Assembly: GCA_029962745.1 (NCBI GenBank)
Contig: CM057167.1
Location: 20,944,679-21,008,678, forward strand
Length of the DNA: 64,000 nt
Source of the DNA: Echinometra lucunter
Taxonomy: Eukaryota > Echinodermata > Echinoidea > Camarodonta > Echinometridae
Reading direction: 5' to 3'
Part shown: positions 1 through 9,534 of the stretch, one piece after another
Numbering within the stretch: the first letter of the stretch is position 1
Layout of the letters: every line of letters starts with the position of its first letter
Notes under the pieces: model-generated
Database searches by the model: none
What the model was told of the DNA's origin: nothing
Seen by the model: the letters and a program-made list of their open reading frames with translations, nothing else
Program-made: the position numbers and the translations under genes

Positions 1-211
1 AGAGAGTACTTGTTATCTTTTTACACCTCTTGAAATAATCATCGCATCTCCATCCATTCATCCATCCACCTAACCATTCATCCATCAAACTATCTCTCTA
101 TCCATTCATCCAGCCATCTGTCAATCCATCCATCTTTCTTTATACTGTTATCCTACCTCTTGAGGGTGTAGAGAGTACTTGTTATCTTTTTACACCTCTT
201 GAAATGATCAT
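1..211. repeat. ATCC-rich microsatellite between two direct repeats
   Basis: A block of about 40 bp beginning AGAGAGTACTTGTTATC occurs at 1-42 and again at about 171-211 with very few differences. Between the copies lies a degenerate CATCCATCC/ATTC microsatellite (about 48-140). The arrangement looks like a minisatellite unit of about 170 bp cut by the window edge. No coding potential is seen. Confidence 0.75.
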
Positions 212-793
212 CCAACCTTTGTGGCTCATGTTTCATCCAACTGAAAAGAATCATATAATATCAAGCCATATCAACTTTCAATTTTATACCCACATTACAG
301 AAAGAGAAAAAAAAATTATGGTAAAATTCTACCACCACTATATATTAAAAGCAGTGTTACCTCCACGATCTTTGTTTTTGTCATTACAAAATCTATATAT
401 CATTGATCATTATTCATAGTTTATTGTCTATATATACATGTAGCCATTTGTTTTGTTTACATGCAAAGCAAAATTGGAAAAAGTACATAATCAAAACACT
501 AGAACAAACAGATACATAATAATGAATAACATATGAAGAAAAGAAATGTACCATGTGATTAATTATACAGTGTACTATTAATACTATTATCATTATTATC
601 ATCATTATCATTTCTCATTTATTTTCATACATGTTCACTGTAAGTCCATTCAGTTTGGAAGAGTGATGTGAATACAGATCTATGCTTGTCATACTTCAGT
701 ATGTTAAATGTTGTTTCAGCTCATACAGGGATAATGCTGAAAAGGATTATGTCACATGTTGCATTTGTTGACCTCAATTTTTTCTTTTTCTTT
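212..793. other. AT-rich intronic sequence, nothing recognised
   Basis: No exon-like reading frame with matching splice sites was found. A short ATT/ATC-rich tract lies at about 570-613. Because the gene continues past the left edge, this is presumably intron. Confidence 0.5.
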
Positions 794-1208
794 TTAACCC
801 ATTCATGACAGGAATTATTTAAAGCCTAATTTGATCAGCTTTTATTCTTCAAATTGGCAACACCAACATTTTTATTTTATTGCTACATTTTTCTTATAAA
901 ACATCATGTATCTGAAATGAATATAAATTGACAGAAATTATGATGAGAAGTCAAAAGTTGCCAATTTGCAGGGGAAAACGGTGATTTTAAAATTTCTATC
1001 ACATTGCCAATTTAAGGATTTTAATGCTTATTTTCCTTTGAAAATTTTTTAGCATCAAACAACAAATATTGACGCAATCAAAATGGGCACAGTTTGTGTA
1101 GAATTTTTAACTCTTTCTGCTCATGTATTTGGTATGATTTTTAGGGCTTTGCATCAAAAGATATTAGGCCAAACCACAAAATGTGGACCTCTGTCATGAA
1201 TGAGTTAA
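794..1208 (+). mobile_element. TTAA-flanked MITE, family A
   Basis: A 415-bp element begins TTAACCCATTCATGACAG and ends with the near-complement CTGTCATGAATGAGTTAA, so it has terminal inverted repeats of about 17 bp and a TTAA at each end. Close relatives lie at 9627-10044 (same orientation), 25985-26407 and 63440-63842 (opposite orientation). It encodes no transposase. TTAA target sites with ends starting CCC are typical of piggyBac-type elements, so it is probably a non-autonomous piggyBac-like MITE. Its right end is 36 bp from the splice donor of the exon at 1246. Confidence 0.85.
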
Positions 1209-1245
1209 CATTGCACTATTTTACAAGAAAAAAACACAAACTTAC

Positions 1246-1321
1246 TTCTCTTCCCTGACCACAATCTCCATCTCACCTTCCTGCACAGTCTTCAGTTTCT
1301 CCGACAGAACAGGGAAATTCA
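1246..1321 (-). CDS. SRCIN1-like: SRCIN1/KIAA1217-like exon: C-terminal coiled-coil segment
   Basis: This 76-bp exon is the last one visible. It has an acceptor reading TTTGTAG (AG at 1322-1323) and a donor GTAAGT (1244-1245). It enters in phase 1 and leaves in phase 2. It encodes VNFPVLSEKLKTVQEGEMEI followed by VVREE. In the vertebrate family the corresponding segment is the helical stretch around HFPGLQSKMRVVLRVEVEAV, which gives the assignment. The rest of the C terminus lies beyond the left edge. The upstream part of this exon with its acceptor is duplicated in the neighbouring tandem repeat. Confidence 0.8.
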
Positions 1322-1815
1322 CTACAAATAAATTCAAAAATAAATAAAATAAGACAGAAATCATAACACCATTCCCTACCCCCTGCCCCCCCCCCCCAAA
1401 TCAGTTCATAAAACCATTTGAATATACTATTTGAAGCTTATTCAGATTTCAGTTTCTCAGATAAAACAGGGAAATTCACTACAAACAAATTCAAAAATAA
1501 ATAAAATAAGACAGAAATCATAACACCATTCCCTACCCCCTGCCCCCCCCCCCAAAAAAAAAAATCAGTTCATAAAACCATTTGAATATACTATTTGAAG
1601 CTTATTCAGATTTCAGTTTCTCAGACAAAACAGGGAAATTCACTACAAACAAATTTTAAAATAAATCAAATAAGACAGAAATCAAAACACCATTCCCTAC
1701 CCCTTGCCCCCCAAAATCAGTTCATAAAACCATTTGAATATACTATTTAAAGCTTATTCAGATTTCAGTTTCTCAGATAAAACAAGGAAATTCACTACAA
1801 ACAAATTTTTACAGA
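1288..1815 (-). repeat. Tandem repeat of about 160 bp carrying copies of an exon start and its splice acceptor
   Basis: Four units align with periods of 157, 164 and 162 bp, judged from the shared GAAATTCACTAC word at 1314, 1471, 1635 and 1797. The first unit contains the start of the real exon (to 1321). Units 2-4 carry a copy of the acceptor (minus strand TTTGTAG) and about 30 bp of exon sequence reading NFPVLSEKLK, but no donor. The intronic part of each unit contains a run of C or C-rich sequence and the word CATTTGAATATACTATTTGAAG. Sequence from 1816 to 2122 holds nothing recognised. Confidence 0.9.
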
Positions 1816-2122
1816 ATAATACAAAAATTACAAAGTTTCCCCTCCCTCCTCGAATCCCATTCATTTATGCACAAATACAGCACAAGGCGATTGATTATAA
1901 CACTAACAATAACACTGTTACCATTTCATTTCATAGCTTTCCAGCTGGAACTACAGTGTAACTGCTTAAAACACTTTTATATTGCAATCTCATCCGAAAG
2001 AGATATTGGTGGCCAAATAAGTAGCATTTATCACATAGCCATTTTGCTTCGGGACTGGGAAATATTTCACATCTCATCCTACTGTATGCAATTTCTTGGA
2101 AAATCTGTTTAAAGGTGTAGTC

Positions 2123-2380
2123 TTAAAGGGATATTATAGTGCCGAGTCTACGGGATTTAGTGTGGTCCACATTCAGGATGAAGCAGAAATCATCAGCCGT
2201 ATACCGTGCTGGCGAAGTTTTGTACACATTCAATACGGAACACATGCAGTACGAAGAATTGCCAACAATATTTTTCATTCGAGCAAAAGTTGAGAAAGTT
2301 TGTTGACTTTTGAAGTAGAAGCAAGGGGAGTCAGCGAACATCTCACAGCCCCATCTACTATGATTGTAATACCCCTTTAA
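2123..2380. mobile_element. TTAA-flanked MITE with TTAAAGGGATATTATA ends
   Basis: The left end TTAAAGGGATATTATA and right end TGTAATACCCCTTTAA are near-perfect inverted repeats, each with TTAA outermost. The body of about 258 bp encodes nothing convincing. Its right-hand TTAA (2377-2380) is also the left-hand TTAA of the next element, so one of the two probably inserted at the border of the other. Confidence 0.7.
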
Positions 2381-2794
2381 CCCATAGAAGTACAGAGCTT
2401 TTGAGAGGTCTAAATTAATCATCTTCAATCCTCAAATTGGCAACAAATATTATTTTTTTCCACTCTGACATAATTTGAAAAAAATAAATATAGATAAAAC
2501 ATGAACCAAATTGAATTATGATTGCAAAATTTAAAGCTGAAACTGCCAATTTGAACATGGGAATAGTGATTATATAATATTCACTGCGTTGCCAATTTAA
2601 AGTGTTCAATGATTAGTAACATTTAAACTGCTGTAGTTCGAAAACGCAACAACATACTGCACTGGGAATGGACTCAAAACTTTCAGTGAATTTTTCTCTT
2701 CCTTCTCATGCATAATGTGTAATGCCCAGCATTCTGGATCAGCAGATACTGCCAAAGCATCTCCTGAAGGAGACACTGTACCTCTATGGGTTAA
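2377..2794 (+). mobile_element. TTAA-flanked MITE, diverged family A relative
   Basis: The ends TTAACCCATAGAAGTACAG and CTGTACCTCTATGGGTTAA are inverted repeats with TTAA at both borders. The interior shares words with family A (CTCAAATTGGCAAC near the left, GCCAATTTAAAG near the right), but the ends differ, so it is an older or sister subfamily. It ends 26 bp from the splice donor of the exon at 2822. Confidence 0.75.
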
Positions 2795-2821
2795 CAATAC
2801 AACTATCTAGAACAATCTTAC

Positions 2822-2952
2822 CTTTTTGCTCTGCGATACCCCTGCTGCAATCGCCCAGCAGCTGAGCTTGCTGTTCTAGTCTGTCCATATCAACGCTGCC
2901 CCTGTTGTTGATCGTTTTCTCCCGGAGCTTGTCCACATTTTCATCCAGTATT
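2822..2952 (-). CDS. SRCIN1-like: SRCIN1/KIAA1217-like exon: coiled-coil segment
   Basis: The 131-bp exon has an acceptor ATTTAG (AG at 2953-2954) and donor GTAAGA (2820-2821). It enters in phase 2 and leaves in phase 1. It encodes RILDENVDKLREKTINNRGS and continues MDRLEQQAQLLGDCSRGIAEQK. Its charged heptad pattern, with leucines at LDENVDKL and LEQQAQLL, fits the family's C-terminal coiled coil (vertebrate LEKSVEKIQRDV...KQLGETLTEL region). The junction to 3585-3751 restores an arginine codon. Confidence 0.82.
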
Positions 2953-3042
2953 CTAAATGTATATAAGAGTTAAAATTACATAAGAATTAAAATTCAATGC
3001 AAAATAAACAGATGATTTGTGGTACATAATTGAAGAATTGAT

Positions 3043-3539
3043 TTAAACCCACAGCAGTGCAGAGTTTTCTGTAGGGCTAAGTTTTAATCAGCTTGCCCAC
3101 CTCAAATTGGCAACCTTTATCTTACTCTCCACTCTAACATAGCTTGAAAAAATAAGAATGCACAAAACACAAACCAAAGTTGTGCAACCGGTATTTGCTT
3201 TTATTGCTACATTTTTCTTATAAAAAGGCCATGCTTCTGAAATAAATATAATATACACTGATGGAATGTATGTTGAGAAATACTAAAGCTGCCATTTTAA
3301 ATCAACAAACAGTGATTTTGAACTTTTCATCGCATTGCCAATTGAAGGATTTTATTGGTTATTTCCTTTAAATAATTTCAGAATCAAACATCAAAAATAC
3401 TGATGCAAGTAAAATATGCATAGTGTGTGCAGAATTTTTCGCCCTTTCTGTTTATGTATTTGGTGTGCATTTTAGGGCTCTGCATTTAAAATTTCCGGGC
3501 CAAAACACAACATGTGGATCTCTGTCTCAAATGGTTTAA
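3043..3539 (+). mobile_element. TTAA-flanked MITE, most diverged family A relative
   Basis: The left end TTAAACCCACAGCAGTGCAGAG and right end CTCTGTCTCAAATGGTTTAA are imperfect inverted repeats with TTAA at both borders. The interior keeps family A words such as TATTGCTACATTTTTCTTATAAAA and TTAGGGCTCTGCAT, in the same orientation as the copy at 794-1208. It ends 44 bp from the donor of the exon at 3585. Confidence 0.7.
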
Positions 3540-3584
3540 ACTAAAAAGAAAGATCAACCTAAACGTTTTAAAATCACCCCTTAC

Positions 3585-3751
3585 CTCAGATCCCTTTCGA
3601 TTATCTCCTGAGTCTGCATGTACTTGATGTATTCCTGATGTACTCTGGCTCGCTGGTTCCTGATTGGATGATTATCAGTACCTGGGGCGCCCTCTAGAGC
3701 CATGCGGATCTTGTGGGAAGTGGAGCGGAAGTTGTTGTTCATCTGTTGCAC
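3585..3751 (-). CDS. SRCIN1-like: SRCIN1/KIAA1217-like exon: coiled-coil segment
   Basis: The 167-bp exon has an acceptor CCTGTAG (AG at 3752-3753) and donor GTAAGG (3583-3584). It enters in phase 0 and leaves in phase 2. It begins VQQMNNNFRSTSHKIRMALE and ends RARVHQEYIKYMQTQEIIER plus DLR. In vertebrate p140Cap the matching region is the helix through RQRTLVEEERLRYLNDEELI. It is rich in Q, R, E and K, as expected for a coiled coil. It sits between the polyQ exon and the exon at 2822. Confidence 0.85.
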
Positions 3752-4004
3752 CTACAGGCAGAAAGAAGTACAGGAAAATTTTCAGGACATTTTGATACAA
3801 AGTTGAAGAAAAAGCTTGTCACAAGTAGAAGGTACATTTATTTGGTCATGTAGTATATTAAGTTGCAAAGAAATGAGTAAATATGAAATGAACTGACATC
3901 AAATGTATTTAACTTCATTTTTTAAAATCTAATTTAAGCTCTTGTTGGGTAATGAACCTACTACAATGCTCAGATATATTTGATGTGGTTGGCAATGGCA
4001 GTAT

Positions 4005-4175
4005 GCCACACTAACTTTTTTGGTAGGGGTTCGGATTTAAATTCTGAGCTCTGTATGTAATGACCCCTGTGGATACATTGTTCAATGGGGGGGGGGGGGG
4101 GGGAGGGGCAAGGACCTCAATTTTGGGGTCAAATGTGTCCCGAGCACCTGTTAATGTCAAGCCCTGGGCAATTCT
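4005..4175 (+). repeat. Dispersed repeat copy with poly(G) tract
   Basis: The segment from CACACTAACTTTTTTGGTAG to CACCTGTTAATGTCAAG has a second, diverged copy at 51126-51265 in the same orientation (CACACTAACTTTTCTTGATG ... CACCTGTTAACATCAAG). A run of about 16 G, broken once, lies at 4087-4106. No inverted termini or coding potential were seen, so the element class is unknown. Confidence 0.6.
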
Positions 4176-4252
4176 TTTGTTTGTATGGATACCTGAGGAA
4201 ACTTCTGAACATGGGCAGCCATGTCTTTATACATCCGAGTCATTCTACTTAC

Positions 4253-4533
4253 CATATTTAGATGCATTTTCCTGATCTGTTTGAGTTGCATTCTGAGGTC
4301 TGTTGCGCGGTGTTTCAGCACCATGGCACTACGCTGGACGTTCACGCCCCCTGGGTGTGTTCCAGGTCTACCGGCCACGGTGGTACCAGGGTGCGAGGAC
4401 GGCCTGGGAGACTGGGGGCCTGGGGTTCGGGATTGCTGCTGGGGGGTGGGTGTTCTTGAGATTTGCTGTTGTTGCTGCTGTTGCTGCTGTTGCTGCTGGG
4501 GTGTAGGATTTCTGGCTGGCACAGGGGCAGAGT
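4253..4533 (-). CDS. SRCIN1-like: SRCIN1/KIAA1217-like exon: polyglutamine run and start of the coiled coil
   Basis: The 281-bp exon has an acceptor ATCATAG (AG at 4534-4535) and donor GTAAGT (4251-4252). It enters in phase 1 and leaves in phase 0. After DSAPVPARNPTP comes a run of 12 glutamines written as (CAG CAG CAA)x3 plus CAA CAG CAA, then a Pro/Ser/Arg-rich stretch (SRTPTPQQQSRTPGPQSPRP). The exon ends with VLKHRATDLRMQLKQIRKMH LNM, which matches the vertebrate block SASDLRGQLQQLRKLQLQN and anchors the coiled coil. The first codon (Asp) is completed across the junction with 4866-4917. Confidence 0.88.
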
Positions 4534-4865
4534 CTATGATAGTGGTTGTAAAAGAGAAAAGAAAAAGACAGTTAGGCAGCAGGGTTGGTGATAAGAACCA
4601 ATGGTGATTTGAATCATAAAAAAAAACCACTGATTCAAATAAATACACATGTATCTGATAAATATTATCCTAACCATTCATTTCTATCTAATTTAAAAAA
4701 AAAAACTTTTCAAAAAAATATCTTGTCCTAAAGAAATGCAGACAAAAGTTGTATATTGTATCACTTTTGCTTGTAAAAAGCTTTTTAGACTTGTGTCCCC
4801 CCCCCCCCAGAATAAGAATCCCAGATCTGTCACCAATGTGATTTGTCATAGCATCTTCAGCATAC

Positions 4866-4917
4866 CTGTTCTCATGGGTGGGGCTGGACGATCACCTGGT
4901 GGTCTTTGGGCAGAATC
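4866..4917 (-). CDS. SRCIN1-like: SRCIN1/KIAA1217-like small proline-rich exon
   Basis: This 52-bp exon has an acceptor ATTTTTCAG (AG at 4918-4919) and donor GTATGC (4864-4865). It enters in phase 0 and leaves in phase 1. It encodes DSAQRPPGDRPAPPMRT, a proline-rich linker with PxxP-like spacing. It is too short to recognise alone. Support comes from good splice sites, correct phase on both sides and composition matching the flanking linker. Skipping it would shift the frame by one base, so it should be constitutive. Confidence 0.75.
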
Positions 4918-5469
4918 CTGAAAAATACACCAGATAAATGATGAAATTAATCTTATGCACTAAATAACCATTCAATGAAGAACTTTGAAGAAGGTAGGTA
5001 AGGGAAAAAAGGGGCAGTTAGAAATAGTCTCTACTCAAAGCAGAAAATGGAGCCCTTCTGCCAGCCAGGTGATGAGATGGTCAGTTTTGTGAGGAGGGGG
5101 TGAGCACAGACTTTCACTTGATATAAATCCACTTAAACCTACATTGCAGGTAGCAGCACAAAGAGACCACCTGCTCAAAAAGGCCACATTTCTTGCCTTC
5201 ATCGAGTGGTCTTTATATACAAGTTTTAAAGTATTATAAAGTAAATTAGAAAGATTCAAGAACCTGGAAATAAGAATTGGCTTTCAAAATACCGGGATAA
5301 AGACGAATGTGGAATGAAAAAGAATAGCATGACATCTTTTTATTACACTCACAAGGAATCAATTAAAACACAACAAGTAATAGCAGTTAATGTTACAATA
5401 CTATATTCATAAGAAAACTTTTTTTGTTTAAAAAGAAAGGAACCTGAGATGGAACTGGATGTGTCTTAC

Positions 5470-5578
5470 CTGAGGAGGGCGCCCTTGCTGCCTAGGTGCA
5501 CCGTTGTGAGTCCCGATGACAGAACGAACCATGCCGGCAAGATTGGCTATCTGCTGCTCCATCGCAGTGATCCTTTCG
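5470..5578 (-). CDS. SRCIN1-like: SRCIN1/KIAA1217-like exon: conserved AMEQQIANL block
   Basis: The 109-bp exon has an acceptor TTTCCTAG (AG at 5579-5580) and donor GTAAGA (5468-5469). It enters in phase 2 and leaves in phase 0. It encodes SERITAMEQQIANLAGMVRS, then VIGTHNGAPRQQGRPPQ. The first part is a near match to the vertebrate family block RERMEAMEKQIASLTGLVQS, one of the most diagnostic segments of SRCIN1 and KIAA1217. The second half is a Gln/Pro linker. Confidence 0.92.
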
Positions 5579-5629
5579 CTAGGAAAGTTCAAAGGTGAAA
5601 GGTCAGAGATCAAAGATGAGAGGCTAACC

Positions 5630-6145
5630 AAGCTGTTATTCATTAAAATCTTGCATTCTATTTATGCATTACTAGAGTTTTCAAAAATGAAAATGAAGAT
5701 AATGAATAATGTCTGAACAAAAACTGTTGAATGAAATTAGCAGAAAATGATGAATGAACATGGTAACAGGACTGATTTGGGTATTAATTCACTTGATGAC
5801 ATTTAGATTTTCATTATTAGAAATATTCATGACAGTACACCTAGGTATATAGAAATAAATATTATTTTATTATAAATCATAAATTTATCATATAGTATAA
5901 ATGTTATTCATTAAAATCTTATATGCCCACTGCATTCCGTTTATCTAATACTAGCGTTTTAAAAAAATGAAAAATGAAAATAATGAATTTGTCTGCCATG
6001 ATAACACTAAACAAAAACTGTTGAATGAAATGAGCAGAAAATGATAAATGAACATGGAAACAGGACTGATTTGGGTATTAATACACCTGATGACAATTTA
6101 GATTTTCATTATTAGAAATATTCATGAGAGTACACCTTGGTATGA
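5630..6145. repeat. Imperfect tandem duplication, unit about 270 bp
   Basis: Sequence from GTTATTCATTAAAATCTTGC (about 5634) to the AGTACACCTAGGTAT word (about 5850) is repeated from about 5903 to 6145 with scattered substitutions and small indels. Shared blocks include AGGACTGATTTGGGTATTAA and TTCATTATTAGAAATATTCA. It lies wholly in the intron upstream of 5470-5578, and no exon sequence is copied. Sequence from 6146 to 6941 is AT-rich intron with nothing else recognised. Confidence 0.85.
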
Positions 6146-6941
6146 AGAAAAAGTACACAATCTATCAAATACAGAAGTTGATTCTGAGAGACAACACAAT
6201 GGGTCTATCAAAACAGAGTAAACTCATATTTTTCCGAAACACAACAGCACTTACTCTTAAAAGTAAAAATTTGATGTTTATTGAAAGTTATTAGTTCCAT
6301 GATTTCAAACAACATTACATGAACTTCTTGTGAGCTTGCATAACATACCTGCTGCTTGACCCAAAGCTCAATCAATTCTTATTCCTTAATTTTCATAAGA
6401 GTAGTTCCACCTAGTATCTCATAACACATTTTACATTGCATTTAGCTTTGAATTTAGCAGTTTTCATGCAACAAGGTTTTCAGGCAAGCATTGCAAATGA
6501 TTTTTGAGAGCGTCTCCTCACTCAATGTAAGACATTTCATACTGGATTTAATACAACGTTTCTCTCCAAAGAAAATCTTCCATTCTCTTTGTTCTCAAAT
6601 TATTAAAATTCTCTTCCCTGGTATAATGGCATCTACTTGTTCCCTTAAGAAGTTAAAGGACTTATTAGCTGTCATTCTTAGTATCTACATGTAGCAGCTC
6701 CCTCTTTAATACAGCTGTCGAAAATTGAATTTGATATACAAAATAATTCATCTTTTGTCTCACTGCACAAAGGCAAAACATGTAATATGGAATATTCCAG
6801 AGGGGAGATAAAGTTGCGAGGGCTTTTTTTTCCTCCAAAGTAATGCAGGGATGTATCAACCAAGATCCCTTCCAATACCCTGCTATATAGCCACACCCTG
6901 CTGCTACACCCACTGTCCTACACCCCAATTGCGTATCCTAC

Positions 6942-7076
6942 CTGGTCCCTTCGTCCCCTGGAGGGGGTCTGTTAGGGCCTGTGCGTGGGGCCGGTTGAGA
7001 GAACGGCCGGTGAGCACCTGGATGGAGCCCAGGTCTTGGTCCTACAGCGCCATCTGCTGTTGGAGCGCTTTGCGGT
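6942..7076 (-). CDS. SRCIN1-like: SRCIN1/KIAA1217-like proline-rich linker exon
   Basis: The 135-bp exon has an acceptor ACCCTCAG (AG at 7077-7078) and donor GTAGGA (6940-6941). It enters and leaves in phase 2. It encodes RPQSAPTADGAVGPRPGLHP, then GAHRPFSQPAPRTGPNRPPP and GDEGT. There is no specific homology beyond the Pro/Arg/Gly-rich character of the family's central linker, which in vertebrate p140Cap carries SH3-binding sites. Phase and composition fit both neighbours. Confidence 0.8.
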
Positions 7077-7226
7077 CTGAGGGTTAATTAGTGAATACAA
7101 ACAACGCACAAGCTGTTTACTAGCATGCCAAGCGATTATCAGTCTAGTTTGAAGACACATGTAAGTTCACACATGGAAGCATTCAAACATTAATGTTAAA
7201 TTACACAGAAAATGAATGTTCTTGGA

Positions 7227-7525
7227 GGTGTTTCACAAAGACTAAGATTGAGTCAAATCGCTCTTAACTATGGCAGACCATTCATGCCACTGTTCGCTTT
7301 CACAATCAGTCTCTCAAGGGATGCACAAATCATTGTCACAAATTTGAAGAATTTACATTTTTTTGTTTTCTTCATCAATGAACTATAAGAAATCATCAAT
7401 TCTGCAGATTTGTGACCATGATTTGCAAATCTACTGAGAGATCCATGGTGAAAGAAAACAGTGGCATGAATGGCCAGCCATAGTTAAGTGCGATTTTAGT
7501 CAATCTTAGTTCCTTGTGAAACACC
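7227..7525. mobile_element. Foldback MITE, ends GGTGTTTCACAAAG
   Basis: The left arm GGTGTTTCACAAAGACTAAG and the right arm (reverse complement GGTGTTTCACAAGGAACTAAG) form an imperfect hairpin that continues inward through TTAACTATGGC/GCCATAGTTAA and the AGTGGCATGAATGG words. It encodes no protein. No clear target-site duplication was identified. Confidence 0.8.
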
Positions 7526-7878
7526 CCCCTTGTCTTGCTCTTCTATGACATACATGTACTCTGCCAGTTGCATCAAACCTCCATTATTATTAATTATGCA
7601 CTGCTACAATGAAATATCAAGCTTCCCATACGAAATGTTTTGTAACTGAAGTCTACCCAGGCACACATTGTAGTCTCTGAAAAAGGACTCTTTGTCTATT
7701 TTAAAATGGAGTTTATCCTTTATGGCAATGTCATCTTGCATCTGGCATCTCTTCTTTGGGACTAATTTAAAAAAAAAAGGAAATTCTCTTGACCTTAACT
7801 GTAGCCAGCCATACACACCATACCCTGCTTTCCTGTCATAGCAACATATACAGGTAGCACATGCAAGCAGCAACATCA

Positions 7879-8025
7879 GGGCCCTGTTTCATAAAACTTG
7901 TTATCAATAACAAGTTGCAATAACTGTATAAGCTACTGAAATCCTTGCATCTGATTGGCCAAGAGCAAATTTGTCATAGAAATGTGGCAGTTGTTACTGA
8001 TAACAAGTTTTATGAAATGGGGTCC
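7879..8025. mobile_element. Short foldback MITE, ends GGGCCCTGTTTCATAAAAC
   Basis: The left end GGGCCCTGTTTCATAAAACT pairs with the right end, whose reverse complement is GGACCCCATTTCATAAAACT, and the pairing continues through TTGTTATCARTAACAA. Total length is about 147 bp, too short to encode anything. It lies in the intron between 6942-7076 and 9180-9423. Confidence 0.78.
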
Positions 8026-8343
8026 AGAACTAATTATCAATGACTTCACCAATCAGAGAAAGATTCTGTTTCCAAACATTTCAATAATCAATTATCATGA
8101 ATCTACAACATTCTTTCTTGGGATTTTTAAAAAAAAGCTTAGATTCACAGGATTTCCATGATCTTTAACACATGCTTTCAAATATTCCAGCAAATTTATG
8201 ATTTTGGTTTCACAAATCTAGATAATAAATTAGAAAAGTTTTTCCTCCAGAAGAATAAAATGACCCACACAATGGCTGGAATTTACAAAGAGGTTCAAAG
8301 AGGTTTAAACCATGCAGTGGTTTGAACCCCCTCCTGGTTTTTT

Positions 8344-8931
8344 TTAAAGGAGAATGCAATCCAGGCATCAGTGTGCTTTTAGTGAATAGAGATGAACAAG
8401 ACAGATAAACAGTGAAAGTTTGAGCAAAATCGGACAATCTGTTCAAAGTTATGAATTTTGAAAGTTTAAGCAAATCCGCATTATAGGGATCCTTGAGTTG
8501 GCAACTTTGCCAGCATCTGTGAGGTCATCGTGGACAACTCTCCATTCATTTTATGCACAGAATTGAACATTTTCTTCATTTTCAAGAAAAATAGAAAATC
8601 TTTTGATTTACTGCTTGAGTATGACATGGCTACATCAATTCTGCAAGCATTTGGGGAAGAATTATGTTGATTCCTGACTCGAAAATTCATATAAATCAAT
8701 TTTTTTGAAAAATCATACACAAAATGAATGGAGAGTTGTCCATGATGACATCACAGATGCTGGCAAAGTTGCCAACTCAAGGATCCCTATAATAGGGATT
8801 TACTTAAAATTTCAAAATTCATATCTCTTGAATAGATTGTCCAATTTTCCTCAAACTTTAACTGTTTATCTGTCTTGTTCATCTCTATTCACTAAAAGCA
8901 CACTGATGCCTGGGTTCCATTCTCCTTTTAA
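8344..8931. mobile_element. TTAA-flanked long foldback element, family F
   Basis: TTAAAGGAGAATGCAATCCA at the left pairs with TGGGTTCCATTCTCCTTTTAA at the right, and both borders are TTAA. Two arms of about 240 bp are near-complementary throughout, for example AGTTGGCAACTTTGCCAGCA against TGCTGGCAAAGTTGCCAACT, with an AT-rich loop near 8600-8700. A truncated relative is at 20241-20743. Reading frames seen in both strands reflect the palindrome and are not genes. Confidence 0.85.
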
Positions 8932-9179
8932 ATGTACTTGTGTGCAGAATCTGGTCCAATTATGTTTTCTTAGAGCATGAACATGGCCAACATGCACCTA
9001 TTTACGCTTATTTTAATATGCTTACGGAGGTTTAAACCACCCCATGGTTTAAAACTCTTTTGTGAATTCTGGCCAATGAGCTGTGTGCCCAGTAAGCATT
9101 TTGTTTCAGCTTGCAACTTCATTGTCCTTCAGATGCATATGACACACAATGAATCGTACTATTTTTTTCACTTCATTAC

Positions 9180-9423
9180 CTGCCATGGCTGAATGTTCCA
9201 TCGTGGCTTCCATGTCTCCTCAGAGGAGGCTGACCGCGATGCTGGGGTCCCATGCCGTTGGGGATGGGGTGGCGCATCCCCGGCGCCCCGTTCCTGGGGA
9301 GTGTAGCCCCCTGGGGTCGACCTGGTGGGGTCTGGTGGTGCTGCTGCGGTGGGGGACCTCGCTGTCTCGGGTGACCGTTGGGCATGGGAGCAGACATGAC
9401 CTGGTTCTGCATCGCTTTTGTCA
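9180..9423 (-). CDS. SRCIN1-like: SRCIN1/KIAA1217-like Pro/Gln/Arg-rich linker exon
   Basis: The 244-bp exon has an acceptor ATCTCTCAG (AG at 9424-9425) and donor GTAATG (9178-9179). It enters in phase 1 and leaves in phase 2. It encodes VTKAMQNQVMSAPMPNGHPR, then a basic proline-rich stretch containing GPPPQQHHQTPPGRP, the motif ATLPRNG and HPIPNGMGPQHRGQPPLRRH, ending FSHGR. ATLPRN repeats the short motif found in the two preceding exons. GC content is clearly higher than in the flanking introns. Confidence 0.85.
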
Positions 9424-9534
9424 CTGAGAGATAAAATATACATGAAAGAATATCTTTGTCATAGAAACTACAGAGTAAATAATAAAAGGTTCTATTTTTG
9501 TGTAGTGAGTAACAAGAAAGTGTAATTTTTGTGT

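Noticed and set aside
4157..4252. Extension of the polyQ frame past 4253
   Set aside because: The frame stays open by chance beyond the donor GTAAGT. The next exon at 3585 joins in phase at this donor.
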